A stretch of 64,000 nt of DNA. Origin: Monosporascus cannonballus (lineage: Eukaryota > Ascomycota > Sordariomycetes > Xylariales). Position 1 is the stretch's first letter. The number at the start of each line of letters is the position of its first letter. Both the position numbers and the translations under genes were made by a program. The DNA lies in NCBI GenBank assembly GCA_004154925.1, contig QJNS01000725.1, forward strand, positions 124,001 to 188,000. Reading direction: 5' to 3'. The notes below the pieces were generated by a model. It had not been told where the DNA came from. It made no database searches and saw only the letters and a list, made by a program, of their open reading frames with translations. Positions 34,399 through 45,900 of this stretch are shown piece after piece.

Positions 34399-35190
34399 TT
34401 GAATAGCACGCCGCGACTGAGCGCTGCCGGTGGCGGTCCTGGTGGAGGAGCTGGTGGCGGAGGCGGTGGTGGACAACCCCATCAAGTTTTGGCCGCCGCT
34501 ACGACGCCTTCCTCGTCCTCGATGGGCCCCGGTGCCAGCGGCGGCGGGCTCGGGGGTGATGTGATGGCGACGCCGACAGCGACCATAGCGACCGGGGCTC
34601 TAGCGCCACCGCCCGAGGGCATCTACCGCACATTTGAGGACCTCCTAACGGCAGTCCAACGCGTGGCTAAGGACCAGGGCTATGGAGTCGTCAAATTGCG
34701 CGCCAGCAATTACCGTGACGGGAAGCCCACCCGCTACGATCTTGTCTGCGATCGTGGCGGCGTCAAGTACAACAGCACGGCCAAAAAGCGCAATCCCAGC
34801 ACCCGCAAGGTCGATTGTCCCTGGCGAGCTAAGGCCGTCTGTGAGGTCCAGCTCCAGAACCAATGGCGATTCGCTGTCCAGGACGCAAGACACAACCACG
34901 AGGCGAGAGTACCTGCCGCCCCTCCGGGCCAGGAGAACACGCCTATCGCTCAGAGCATTCGCAGCTTAACCAACAAGATGGATCGCATGAGCCACGAACT
35001 GAGCCAGGGCTTCGGACGCATCGAGACACGTCTCGAGGGCATCGAGAAGCGGCTCGAGGCCATGGAGGCGCGTATCAACACCGTCGAGGCTCGCATGTCG
35101 GGCATAGAGGGTGCGGGGCGTATGGAGATCCCAATGGACAACCAGATGGACATCGGTGAAGGATCCATGCTAGGGCCGGCCGTCATGTAG
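34399..35190 (+). CDS. FAR1/WRKY-GCM1-type zinc-binding domain protein, 5' end uncertain
   Basis: The frame is open from 34138 to the stop at 35190 but has no ATG before residue 42 of the listed 263 (codon at 34522). The listed start is a TTG, so the true start is probably ATG 34522 or lies in an upstream exon joined by an intron. Residues 1-70 are Gly/Ser/Pro-rich low complexity. Residues 75-168 form a FAR1-like DNA-binding domain, with TFEDLLTAVQRVAKDQGYGVV, Cys117, Cys140-Pro-Trp, and His165-Asn-His167 as probable C-C-H-H zinc ligands. This pattern is shared with FAR1 and WRKY-GCM1 domains, often derived from MULE transposases. Residues 183-237 are a heptad coiled coil (RIETRLEGIEKRLEAMEARI), so a dimer is likely. 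A role as a domesticated transcription factor is inferred from family. Confidence 0.8.
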   Translation: MNSTPRLSAAGGGPGGGAGGGGGGGQPHQVLAAATTPSSSSMGPGASGGGLGGDVMATPTATIATGALAPPPEGIYRTFEDLLTAVQRVAKDQGYGVVKLRASNYRDGKPTRYDLVCDRGGVKYNSTAKKRNPSTRKVDCPWRAKAVCEVQLQNQWRFAVQDARHNHEARVPAAPPGQENTPIAQSIRSLTNKMDRMSHELSQGFGRIETRLEGIEKRLEAMEARINTVEARMSGIEGAGRMEIPMDNQMDIGEGSMLGPAVM

Positions 35191-35724
35191 CGCCCTGACG
35201 GCCCCAGCCGGTCTGACCAATTCGATGTCGGTGGATATCCGCCCGAGGTGCCTAACGCTGGCGGTAGGGACGTCGGGTAGCGGCGGTTCCAAAATCAGGA
35301 GCAGTAGGGCAGATGTCCTCCATGGCAGTCATTATCCACGCCCGCCAGCGACCGCCGTCGATTTTCCGGAAAATTCATATTGCGCAAATTTTGGCAGGTA
35401 GCGGCGGGCAAACAGGCAATAAAGGATGTGTGTTACGGCGTCTAGGAGGTATAAGTACAAGTGCGTTTGATCTTTCGTCCTGGCAGAGAGAATACAAGGG
35501 AGGCAGGGGAATTGTTTCGGCCAGCAGATACCCATAGTCCTAGCTAGGAGCTTTAAAAGCATCAAAAATACCACACAACGGATGTATATGTGCTTATTCT
35601 AATCACCTCAGTCTTTTCGGGTTCTCATCACGAGAGAATGGGCTTGGTATGTTCAACATAACTGCTGGCCTTAGATATAGGTTCATGGGTCCTCCGGCCA
35701 TCATTCAAGTGAGGCTTCGACAGG
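35191..35724. other. Intergenic, end of the gene island
   Basis: 3' flank of the FAR1-like gene, of normal composition up to the copia LTR. Nothing else was recognised. Confidence 0.5.
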
Positions 35725-35889
35725 TGTCAGATATAGGGGACATCAGTTGTGTTGTTCTATTCAGCTAAGTTATAGGTACTATCGCACGCGTACAACTTTA
35801 AGTAGCTTAGCCACGGAACATATATGAGCCGATCAGTATGGGACTTTTCCGTATATGGGGAGCGCTCCGTACCCCCCAGCTAATTAACA
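35725..35889 (-). repeat. Copia LTR, left copy (3' LTR in element sense)
   Basis: Starts TGTCAGATATAGGGG and ends TTAACA, with RIP-type changes from CTGACA. It marks a sharp boundary between normal and AT-rich DNA. Confidence 0.88.
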
Positions 35890-36299
35890 TACCCCCTTAA
35901 CGCCTAAAAACATTTACGGCATTAATCTTTATACTTTATCATTTTCTAAAGTTATAACTATTTATTTTATTTTTTAACGATTAAATCGTTTTAATTAATT
36001 AATTTCTTATTCAAAATAACTTTTAAGGCTTTTTTTTACTAATTTAAGGCTTTTATAATATTTATTAATTTTAATTATTTTTAAAAAAATACTTAAAGAT
36101 TTTCGTAAAAAGGTTTTAATTAATTTATTAACTAACATATTGCTTATAAATATATAATTTATTTTGATTAGGTCCTTTTTTGTTATTTTTTGTTATTAAT
36201 AATTATATATATTTATATATCGTAATTTTGTTTTTAAAAAGATAACGTCGGCATTAATTGATCGTATAATTTGTTAATTATTATATTACATATTTTATA

Positions 36300-39200
36300 A
36301 TTTTTAATTTTTCGATTAATCGAAAACAAAATAAAAAAAATTTTATAGCTAATATAAAAAAAATAATAATTTGATTTCGATTATAAAAGTAATTGCTGTA
36401 TTTTGTTTATGCGCCTATTATTATATTATTTTACCGAATAACTTTATAATATAAATTTAATCACTTTTCTAATTAATCGTATTATATATAAAAAGGTATT
36501 ATTTTAAATATTTATTAAATATTTACTTTATAATTACAATATTAATATTTTAATAGTGGATAAATATAATATAACTTAATTAATACTTTTATAATATACG
36601 TTATCAAAGGTTAAGTTAAATGGGATAAATCAGAATATCGTAAAAAATATATTTAATTACGTATTAATTATAATATATAAAATAAAACTGATTTTTACCT
36701 AGTATTTGCTAATTAAACTTAAATAAATTAAATCAAAATTCGGTAATAGTTCGAGGTTTATTACAAATATTTTTAAGGAATTATCTAGATTTTTTAAAAA
36801 AGTTAAATTAATCAATTTATTTATAAAATCGGATTAAAATACTCAATTTTTTGGGTTAAATTTATTTTTATTTATTTAGATCCCCAAAACCAATTATGAA
36901 TTTTTATTTTTTTATATAGATATACGATTTGCGGACTTATTAAATAAATTAATTAACGAAATCTTAATTCTTTATTATATACAGTAATAATATTATTTGT
37001 AAAAAATAAAAGAATATCTTTTAACGAATAAAATAATAAGGTTCGTAAAAAAAAAGGTTGAATCTCAAATTCTCTAATATATTAATAAATTGTTTTGGCT
37101 AAAATAATGTAATTCTTTTAATCTATAAAATGTCTTTTTAATTAAAAAATACTTTTTTATATTATTAGTACTCTAAGAATATTTTTATATATATTTCATA
37201 AAATAACGTTGCATTAACGAAAACGTTTACAATATTATATTATTTAAACTTCAAGTTAAACCTAATTATAATAACGATTATAGTTTGAAATAACTATTTA
37301 AAAAATCTAAATATATATTTATTACTATAAGCATTTTTTAATTATGAATTATGTTATATAATAAAAAAAAAGTTTTATATTTTTTATAACCACTTATGTT
37401 TATTAAATTTATAATTGTATATTTATATATACGTTAAGTTTTACTTTTTTAATAAAAACTAACTAATAATTTCCTAAAATTAAAGTTTTTATAAATTTAT
37501 AATTAAATTTTTTCGACTGTACGAAATATGTTCTTATACGAATATATATTTAATACTTTATAGCTTTATCGCAACAAACGTAAATTACGTTTATATATTC
37601 GGTTTTATTACTTATATATTTGTTTATACGTTGTTGTATTAAAGCTTTTTCGATTAAAGTAATATATATTTCGGGTAAATATTTTTCTTAAATTTCTGTA
37701 ATTTACCGGCCGAGTATCGTTTATATTTATCAAACGAATTAAATACCATATATTAAATATTGTTTCTTATATTTTATGTTTAGTTCGGATAATATTAATT
37801 CGATATGGAATATACGAAAACCTACGTTTATAATTCGTAAGACAGTTTTATTTTTTACTGTTATTCTGAGTTAAATAATATTATAAAAACTCAAGGTTAT
37901 TTTTTTCCGTCTGCCTAATAATGATAATAATTATTAATGTAAATACTCGCGGCAATAATTGTTTAAAGAACAGGAATAATTTAAATAGAACAATTATATA
38001 AAAATAAATAGTTTTTTACGAACAAATTTATTTTTTTTCGATTTTGTACATTTTTTATGCTAGTATTTTTCTAAAGTTAATTTTTTGTTAAACCGGTAAT
38101 TAAATTATTTCGCTTAGATTTTCGTTTTCTTTTTATATATATAAAGGGCAATTATTAATTTAATTAAATATTTTTACATATTAAATTCATTTTTGTAATT
38201 TGTTTTTTATTACGTATAAAACGTTATCTTTTAAATTTTTAATATTACTTAAAAAGGTAGTTTTAATTGAATTATATATTTCTAATAATAATAATTTTAT
38301 TAATTAATAAATTCCAAGTGTCGTAAGAATTTAAAAATCGATAACTAACAAAATAATATATTTATATTTTCATATTTAGTTTTTAAAATCTTTGTTTTTT
38401 TATAATAGTAATTATTATAACGTAAGATATATATTTATATGTTTGTAAATAAATCTATTAAAGTTTTCGATTAAATATTATTACACCGTTTTTATATATT
38501 AAATAAGTATAATAAATATTATATGAGTTTTACTACAAATGCGTAATTAAGAAAACGGTTATATAAATATATTACCGTTTTAAAAATATGTATAATTAAA
38601 TACAAAAATAATATAACATTATTTCACATTATAATTATTTATTTCTTAATTATATTCTTTAAATATTTTATTCCACCGTTTTAAACATTAAATATATAAT
38701 ATTAAAAGTTTAAGTTGAATATTTAAAAGCATAATTAAAATATATTTTTAAATTAATAATTTCTTTAGATTTTGTTATTACATTTAAATACTTATAAAAA
38801 TATTTTATTTTAACTTTCTTAAAAATGTTTAAAATATGTAAAAATATTATAATTAATAAGTTTTGCTTTCGATTTTCAAGACAAATATCTTAGATAAAAC
38901 TTAAACATCGATTAATTGCAAATATAACCTATTTATATTTTTTAAAGACTTTTTCGAAATCTATAAAATCGATAACTTCTTTTTATTTTAATCGAAGAAT
39001 GCTTTCCTTAGACGTACGGCGTATTTGTCTTTTAACTTTTATCTAGTTATATATTTGGTATTCGATTATTATAAGACCTTTTAAACGGACATCTTTCGTA
39101 TGAGATTATAAGTATACGATTATTTCGGGTCTTAAATATCTTAATTTTAAGTACCATATAATGCCGTTACCTATTCGTAATAATCTCGTTATTCACGAAT

Positions 39201-40935
39201 TAACGTTTCGTTTACAAATTACTAAAATTATATAAATAATTATTATATTAATATTTTCGATAACGCATTAATTAAATTTATTTTGTAAGTTAGTAAATAG
39301 TTAATTATATTTATTTCGGATAAAATTAGGAGTTTTTCGATTATGTTATTAATAGTTTTTTTTCTTAATTATCGGAAAAATATTAAGTTATATATAAAGC
39401 TTTGCAGTATATTACGTCGTATAAACGTAATATTTTTATATTATTAAGGTTTCGAAATACTATATCGACTTTTTCGTAGTTTTTAATCGGAATACAACTA
39501 TTATTTACGTATATTGAGTTACTTTATACGGTTAATTTAAAATTCAAAAATTTGCAAATACAATTAAAAGTATATATTATTAGCCTTAAATCTAGAATAA
39601 ATAAATTCCTTAAAGAATAAAATAAAACGTTTATGGCGCTACGTTAATTAATAATTAAAAAATACGTCCAAATTCGTTTTACTTTTTTAAAAAATTTATT
39701 TATTTATGTAAATATTTTTTCCATAATTTTCGATAACCGGTCGATTTTTTCTTTTAAAGATTGATCGGCGGTAATTCGACTTTAAATACATATTTTTTCC
39801 TTATTATTAAAACGGAAACTCGCTAAGGCTTTAGGAAAAACATATATAATAATATTAAAATAATATATAATAAACGTTTAAATAAATTTTATAACGAATA
39901 TTTTACGTATCCTATTTTCGTTATTTTCGTTTATTAACGTTTCCGTCTATATAAAAACCTTTACAATTACTTTATTTCGCTTTATACTTCGGGGTTTTTC
40001 TTCGTAATTAAAAATTAATATATTTAATATTTTCTTAATTAAAATTATCGTAATTAATAATATCCGTAAGAGCTTGTTAAAACGTCGAAAACGTTACCTT
40101 AATATTTCTTAATATAAATATAGGATAAACTATAATCTAAAAGTCTAGAAAATTAATTATTACTTCTTAAAAACTAATTATACTGTTATCGGTCTTAGCT
40201 TTTTCACTATTTAAAAGATAATAATTTATATCCTCATTATAAAGATTAACATTATATATAAGTTGTTAACTTATATAATCGTCGTTTCAATTTTAAAATA
40301 TTATATTATTATCTTAATACCATAACTTTTTACCGTTTTATAATTTATTAGTTTAATTTTCTACAAGATTTCGAAATTTATTTTGACGTTTTACGATATT
40401 TTTATTAAACATTAATTAAGAACTTATTATCATATACTTTGCCCAATTCGGCTAATATAGCGTATTATTTCAATAACCTTTTTTTGGAAAAAGAAATTAT
40501 CTCCTTAATCGCTAAAAATCCTAACTCTAGGACCTATTTCGTTAAATCGTTAACTCTTTAACAGAAAATATCATATTTTCGATTTTTTAAAAATATGTAT
40601 CGTAAAAATCCTAATTATAAATTTATTTATTTTCGGTCGTTATTTTAAAAATATATATTAAATATCCCGTAAAATTGATTTCTATTTTCGGTAATTCTTT
40701 TAAACGGTAAAAACGATAATAAGGTGTGAAATTATGCCGTATAGCGAATTCGTCTTTTGGGATAGGAGGTTATATTGGGTTTTATTGGTTTGACAGGTTA
40801 CGGAAGTGATTAATTAGGGTTGATAAAATCCCAAATGTTAAGCGTATACGCTTTAAACTAGAATTCGCCCTTAAAGCGGTCCCAGTCCTTAGGTCCCTTA
40901 TAGATAACTAAGGACGTTAACGGTACGGTCGCCAT
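36300..40935 (-). pseudogene. Copia gag-pol relic
   Basis: The minus-strand frame begins MATVPLTSLVIYKGPKDWDR and continues FKGEF, then AYTLNIWDFINP. This is the typical copia Gag opening, in which a substrate-like K-G-P-D-W segment is followed by L-W-DFI-P; TAG/TAA stops lie in it. Around 39020-39165 the residues LRPEIIVYL, SHTKDVRLKGL and KVKRQIRRT match the GAG-pre-integrase region that precedes the copia integrase. Reverse transcriptase and RNase H are too degraded to place. The left end is approximate. Confidence 0.72.
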
Positions 40936-41045
40936 TATTGATATTGGAATGTATTAATAATTGCTATTGATATATAGCCTATATTGTCTTGGTAAGAGCT
41001 AATCAATAAATATATATGCGAATTGAACGAAATAAGACTCCTAAT

Positions 41046-41208
41046 TGTTAGATATAGGGGATATCAGTTGTTGTTATATTCAGCTAATTGCGTGCGCTTT
41101 CGTAACGCGTACAACTTTAGTGTAGCTTAGGAACGGAATATATATACTCCGTTTAGAAGGTGACCTTTCCGTATTTGGTGTGCTATAGCACACCCTGGCT
41201 AGCTGACA
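41046..41208 (-). repeat. Copia LTR, right copy (5' LTR in element sense)
   Basis: Starts TGTTAGATATAGGGG and ends GCTAGCTGACA. It has the same TATA-like core and the GTGTGCT/AGCACAC inverted repeat near the promoter end as the solo LTR. Less mutated than the left copy. Confidence 0.88.
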
Positions 41209-41471
41209 ATTACCGTATTACCTCTCGAAATTGAGGAAAAGCAAGGGAACGCTTCTAGCCATTCAAAGCCTAGCTTTGCAGTAATTTATACTGATCTACC
41301 GCTTTTAGCCGCTTAAAGCCTAGCTGCCGTTTGTGGCGAATATTATCTGACTTACGCCACGAGCTGCAAAACGTAGCGATAAGAGACCATATACTCTCGC
41401 AAAGGCCCATTTAATATATGATATTTAGCGTAGCTTAAAATATAGGTCTTTTCCTATTACCATATGTAATC
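41209..41471. other. Untranslated part of a DNA transposon relic
   Basis: Moderately AT-rich DNA between the copia LTR and the transposase relic. The phrase GCCTAGCT recurs with CGCTT(C/T)TAG at about 41250-41330, giving two or three loose repeats. No terminal inverted repeat could be paired because the other end of the element is not visible. Confidence 0.4.
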
Positions 41472-42570
41472 ATGGCACTACTTAGCCCTAGGTTAGCTAA
41501 TTTTACATTTCGCGGCAGTCCCGGGCCACACCCGAAAGCTTTCCAGGACCGTATTATTAAGCATACAGCTTCTATTCAACGCGTTAAACGTTCTTATTCG
41601 CGAAAAAAAAAGCTTAAAGTCTTGACCTGGTTATATACACATCTTATCCCGTCCATCGTTAAAACGACGCGTTCGCGGAACAATATCGTAAACCCTCTTA
41701 AAGACTATCGTTAGCTTACGTATAACAAAACCGATAACTTTTTCAAGGTACTTTTAAAAACGATCGAAAAATGGTGAAAAAATTAATCAGCCATCTTAAA
41801 GCACCTTTCTCGATATATACCGCCGCAGTACCCCCAACTTAAAGCGGAGCTATTTCGAAAATTTTTCGAAGCTAGATCATACCGCCGTCGTGTTACAGTT
41901 ACATAATTCCGTAAGCATAAGCGGCGTATATGGGAAACGATATATCCTCGGTTAGCCTTTACATTCTCAAATAGGTAGTTCTAAGGCTTCCTTTAACGAT
42001 ATTCCATTATCGGAAAGCGTATCACTAGGGTAGCTATACGCCCTCCGAACGAAACGATCAAAATCGTAAATGGGTTTCTGTGTTTTACACGACGAATATC
42101 ACAGCCGCGACCGTATCCGAAAAATCTAATTAACAAGATAAAATATATCCTTAATTCCTCTCTCGTATATAATCTTCGCCATATATTTAACCGCTTTCTA
42201 TGCTTCCGAATCCTTAATATAGATAAAATTTCGCTTTCGTTTAAGTATGTAGATGGTTACATATGCAATCTTAAAAGCTTTCGTACCGTTACCGCGAAAT
42301 CGGATCGTAATAAGTAATACAAAAAAACAAGTTATTTTAATTCTTTTTATATAGGCTGATAAGAAAAGGCGAAAAATGTTAAAGCTTATAATTATCTTCC
42401 GCGGCGCTCTCGAAAACCATTCTTAAATACCTAACAAAGAAAAAAAAAGCAATATGTAGCCGGCGTGAAGGTCCTGTTTAACGAAAAGACTATGATAAAT
42501 ATCGTAAATGGCCTCGAGGAATACGTGGATAGCGAAAATACATTATTAGTTATGGACGTAGCAGCGTTCC
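41472..42570 (+). pseudogene. Pogo-like DDE transposase relic, truncated by insertion of E3
   Basis: The first 80 codons from the ATG at 41472 are open; stops then appear. The conceptual reading includes an HTH/CENP-B-like region (AELFRKFFEARSYRRRVTVT, then FRKHKRRIWETIYPRL) and PPNETIKIVNGF. The first catalytic block is ILNIDKISLSFKYVDGY (family ILNIDETPLPFEY). It ends with the second catalytic block, ENTLLVMDVAAF, at about 42538-42568. Immediately after, at 42571, the LTR of gypsy E3 begins, so the third catalytic Asp and the C-terminus are missing here. Base composition is only moderately RIP-mutated. This is a different family from the Fot1-like element at 24430-26259. Confidence 0.8.
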
Positions 42571-42947
42571 AATGACGGCTAGATGGTTTAACCAACTATT
42601 AAACCTTAGTCGTAAGGGTTTATATTGGCAGAAATATCGTAGAATTTTAAGCAATGGATACAGGGTCGTCTTACGTTTCGTAATACCAAAGGTGCCTTAG
42701 ATAATGAATTTTTTTATTACAAACTGCTGCTATTTAAATTATAAAAATAATAAATATATATATTATTCCTATTTTTTGTTTGATTACCTATAATTACGCA
42801 GCCGGTAATAATTACGATTATTTAAGATCTTTTTTAATTACTGATAATTACTAGTTTGACAGTAATTACCGTTACGTAATTCGAAAGGTAGCTCGTATTA
42901 TTCTTGTTTGACCGTTTTTCGAACTCGAAACTTATCGAGTCGTAATA
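42571..42947 (-). repeat. E3 LTR (3' LTR in element sense)
   Basis: Shares GGTTTAACCAACTATTAAAC with E1, E2, E4 and E5 near its left end. Its right half is unrelated to theirs and contains repeated TAATTAC words and TTACGTAA at 42872-42879. Confidence 0.85.
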
Positions 42948-45900
42948 CGATCTCCTTTTTTTAATAATTTTGCCTTTAAAATTCTTTTCTTTTCTTTCCT
43001 CGTTTAGTAAATAACTTTTTTCTTATTTTCGTTTTTAACTATATCGCCTCGTAGTTTCAAGATTCGTCGTATTCTTCATTTTTTATCGTTCGTTATATTG
43101 ACTTCGTAAAAGCCTTTAACAAATTCGGATACGAAGTTATATCTTACTTTTATTTTTTTCGAAAAATTTAAAGTATAAAATAATGGAAAACGTTTTAAAG
43201 TATAAAAAATGTATTAATCGGGATCGGTTCTGTAATGGTACCGGCGTACCGCTTTTCTTTTTAGAAAATATTTATCGAAAATATTAACGTTTAGAACGTA
43301 AGAAAGCGCTTGCAGAAAAGCGATTATTAAAGTTTTAACGGTTTTATCTTAATGTTTAACGTTATTATTAAAAATATTTTTTTTCGTTTTATTCGTTTAC
43401 GTAAGCAAAAAGCGTCAATTCGTTCGAAAAATATTACTATAATATAACGTAAGTTTTAATTATTAAATGAATTGAAGATATAAAACCGTTAAAAACAAAA
43501 ATAATTGGAGACCGCCGTTACAACTGCCATATTAATATAGGCTGCGGCCGATTGGCCCAATATCCCAGTTATTAATTGACCGACTGTTAACTGAGACGCG
43601 CTTGTCGTTATTGGTAAAAATTCTTTAATAAGCGCTAGGCGCCAATAAAATATTTGGTAGACTTCTAGATATTTTCGAAATCCGGGTATTTTTTTTATTT
43701 AATTAAGTATTAGGTAAATCCGTTTTATTTTCGTATATCGAGGAATTTTTCCACCTCGTATATTGTATCGTTTTTTACCTTTATATTGTCTTGTACTCTA
43801 TGTACTTTAATTATATCTGCTATTAATTGGAATAAGGAAATGTAAAAAGTTAAATAGAAATTGACCTTAAATAGAAATTCCAGTTAATAGTTATTTTTTA
43901 AGATTTGTTTTAGCGATTTTATATAGACCGATATATTTAAAATCGAGTTTTTTGCTGGGTTGTTTTGTTTAAATATTTTTTATAACAAAGAAAACCTTTT
44001 TTTTCGAAAATTGATCGTTTTAACCTTTTTTAGTTATAATATTTGCTTATTTGATTTCGTACGAATTCTAATTTTATTTTTATCTTTTAATACAACTGTC
44101 GTATTTATTCTGACGTAAAGATTATTTTAACACTAATGGAACCGTCGTTACGTACTTTTTTATAAATTTCTAAAATAAAACCAAAGTTCGCATTTATAAA
44201 TATTATCTTAATATTTTCGTAATAACTAGTATTATAGACAAATTATACGACTAGTAATTTTTAACATAATTATTTTATTCGTAATTAATATAATACTATA
44301 AATAAGTTTCCAAAATTTGGTTTGTTCGTTTTATTTACTTATTTGTTTATAATTTAAAAACGTTATATAACTTATAATTTAAATCGATTTATATTATAAA
44401 GTCTTACTAAAATATAAATACAAATATCGATTTTTATTTAAAATAATTTCTATTAATACTCCGTATTTGCTGAAAATTTATTTAAAAACAATAGGTGCTA
44501 TTTGTTCGGCGTTTATATTTTTATAATATGGTAAAAAATAGAACAATTTCGTAAATCGATCGACGATTACGAAAATATTATCGTAATATAGTTTCATAAT
44601 AGAATTTTTTAATATAAGAAATTTTGTAATAAAATCCAATATAATTAAATACCATGGTTACTTTACGACTAATAATACCTGTAATTCTCCGTATAGCTTA
44701 TGTCGTCGAGCTATTATTCTGGCGTAAATATGCATTATTAAATTACTTTCTATATCGTTAATTTTATTTTAAAAAAGGAATATATACCTCGAAACCGTTC
44801 TAAGATTTTATAGATCTTTGGATATTTACATAACTAATATTTATGTATTTTTCGTACTAAATCTTTTTGGTATTTTGCTGAAATTTGTATTTTGTTCGTT
44901 TTCTGGTCGCTTAGAAAACTGTCGTTATATTTCTGAATTTCCTAATGTATATTAATGAGCACCGCCCGAATTATCACAATTTATCGCGAGTATAAATATC
45001 TTTTTCTAATAATATTAAAAATTATATAATTAACCTTAACCGATTTTCTTTAGAAATTTGATTGCCTGTTTAAAATATTAGCTTTACCGTTTTTTAAATC
45101 CTTTTTATAAATAATAACGAAATTCAAATTTGCCAGTTTTTTCGTATAACGAAATTATTGTTTTGTAGGTTCCCTAATTGTAATAAATCGAGTAAAATTT
45201 TAATAATCTATATAAACCCTAATCTGGTACAAGTTTTCCTTTAGGAAGTACCTGAATTCTTAAAAAATTATAATAATGGCCTTAAATTTTTTTATCTGGA
45301 ATATCGTAATTAAATTTAGCTCTTTTTAACTTATATAAAAAATATAATAAGGTGTAATTTGCTTTAATTATTTCGTTATCCGATTATTACGCCTAACGCG
45401 TAATTCGAAATATTAGGTTTTAGCTTAATAAGATAGGTTAAATCGCATATAATTAATACTGACTCGTTAGTAATCGCATCCTTAATATTTTGAAACGCTT
45501 TTTTTTCGAGCGTTTATTTATACTTTTTTTTTGGTAAAATTCGTTAAAAGTATAATTATTTTACTAAAATTTCGAATAAACGTCCTATAATAATTAGCGA
45601 ATCTACAAAATGTCTATATCTTTTTAACCGTAATTAACGTTTGCTATTTTATATTTAAAGCGATTTTCTTAAAGTTTATTTTAATATATCCTAGAGAAAT
45701 AATATATCCTAAATAGTTTATTTTTTATACGTAGAATTAATCTTTTGCATTAATAAGCAATTTTACGCCCTGTAAAATTTAAAAAAGATTTATAAACGTA
45801 TTCTGCGTACACTTTTTTGGTTTTTAAAAAGATGAAAATGTTGTCGAGGTAGCAAATAACGAAAATATCGAGATATTTACGTAGTATATAATTAACCATT

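Larger units (their letters stand above)
35725..41208 (-). mobile_element. Ty1/copia LTR retrotransposon, RIP-mutated
   Basis: A 5.5-kb element with LTRs at 35725-35889 (165 bp) and 41046-41208 (163 bp). Both match the solo LTR at 20680-20842. The coding strand is minus, so the right LTR is the 5' LTR. The LTR ends are TGTCAG/CTGACA-type. Gag starts at an ATG whose first base is 40935, and the GAG-pre-integrase segment lies around 39020-39165. The flanking 5-mers, ACAGG (35720-35724) and ATTAC (41209-41213), differ. There is therefore no target duplication, which suggests a rearrangement or recombination with another copy. Confidence 0.88.

Noticed and set aside
41472..41714. An 80-residue stand-alone gene
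   Set aside because: The reading continues past the first stop as a pogo-like transposase, so it is the N-terminal part of a broken gene.
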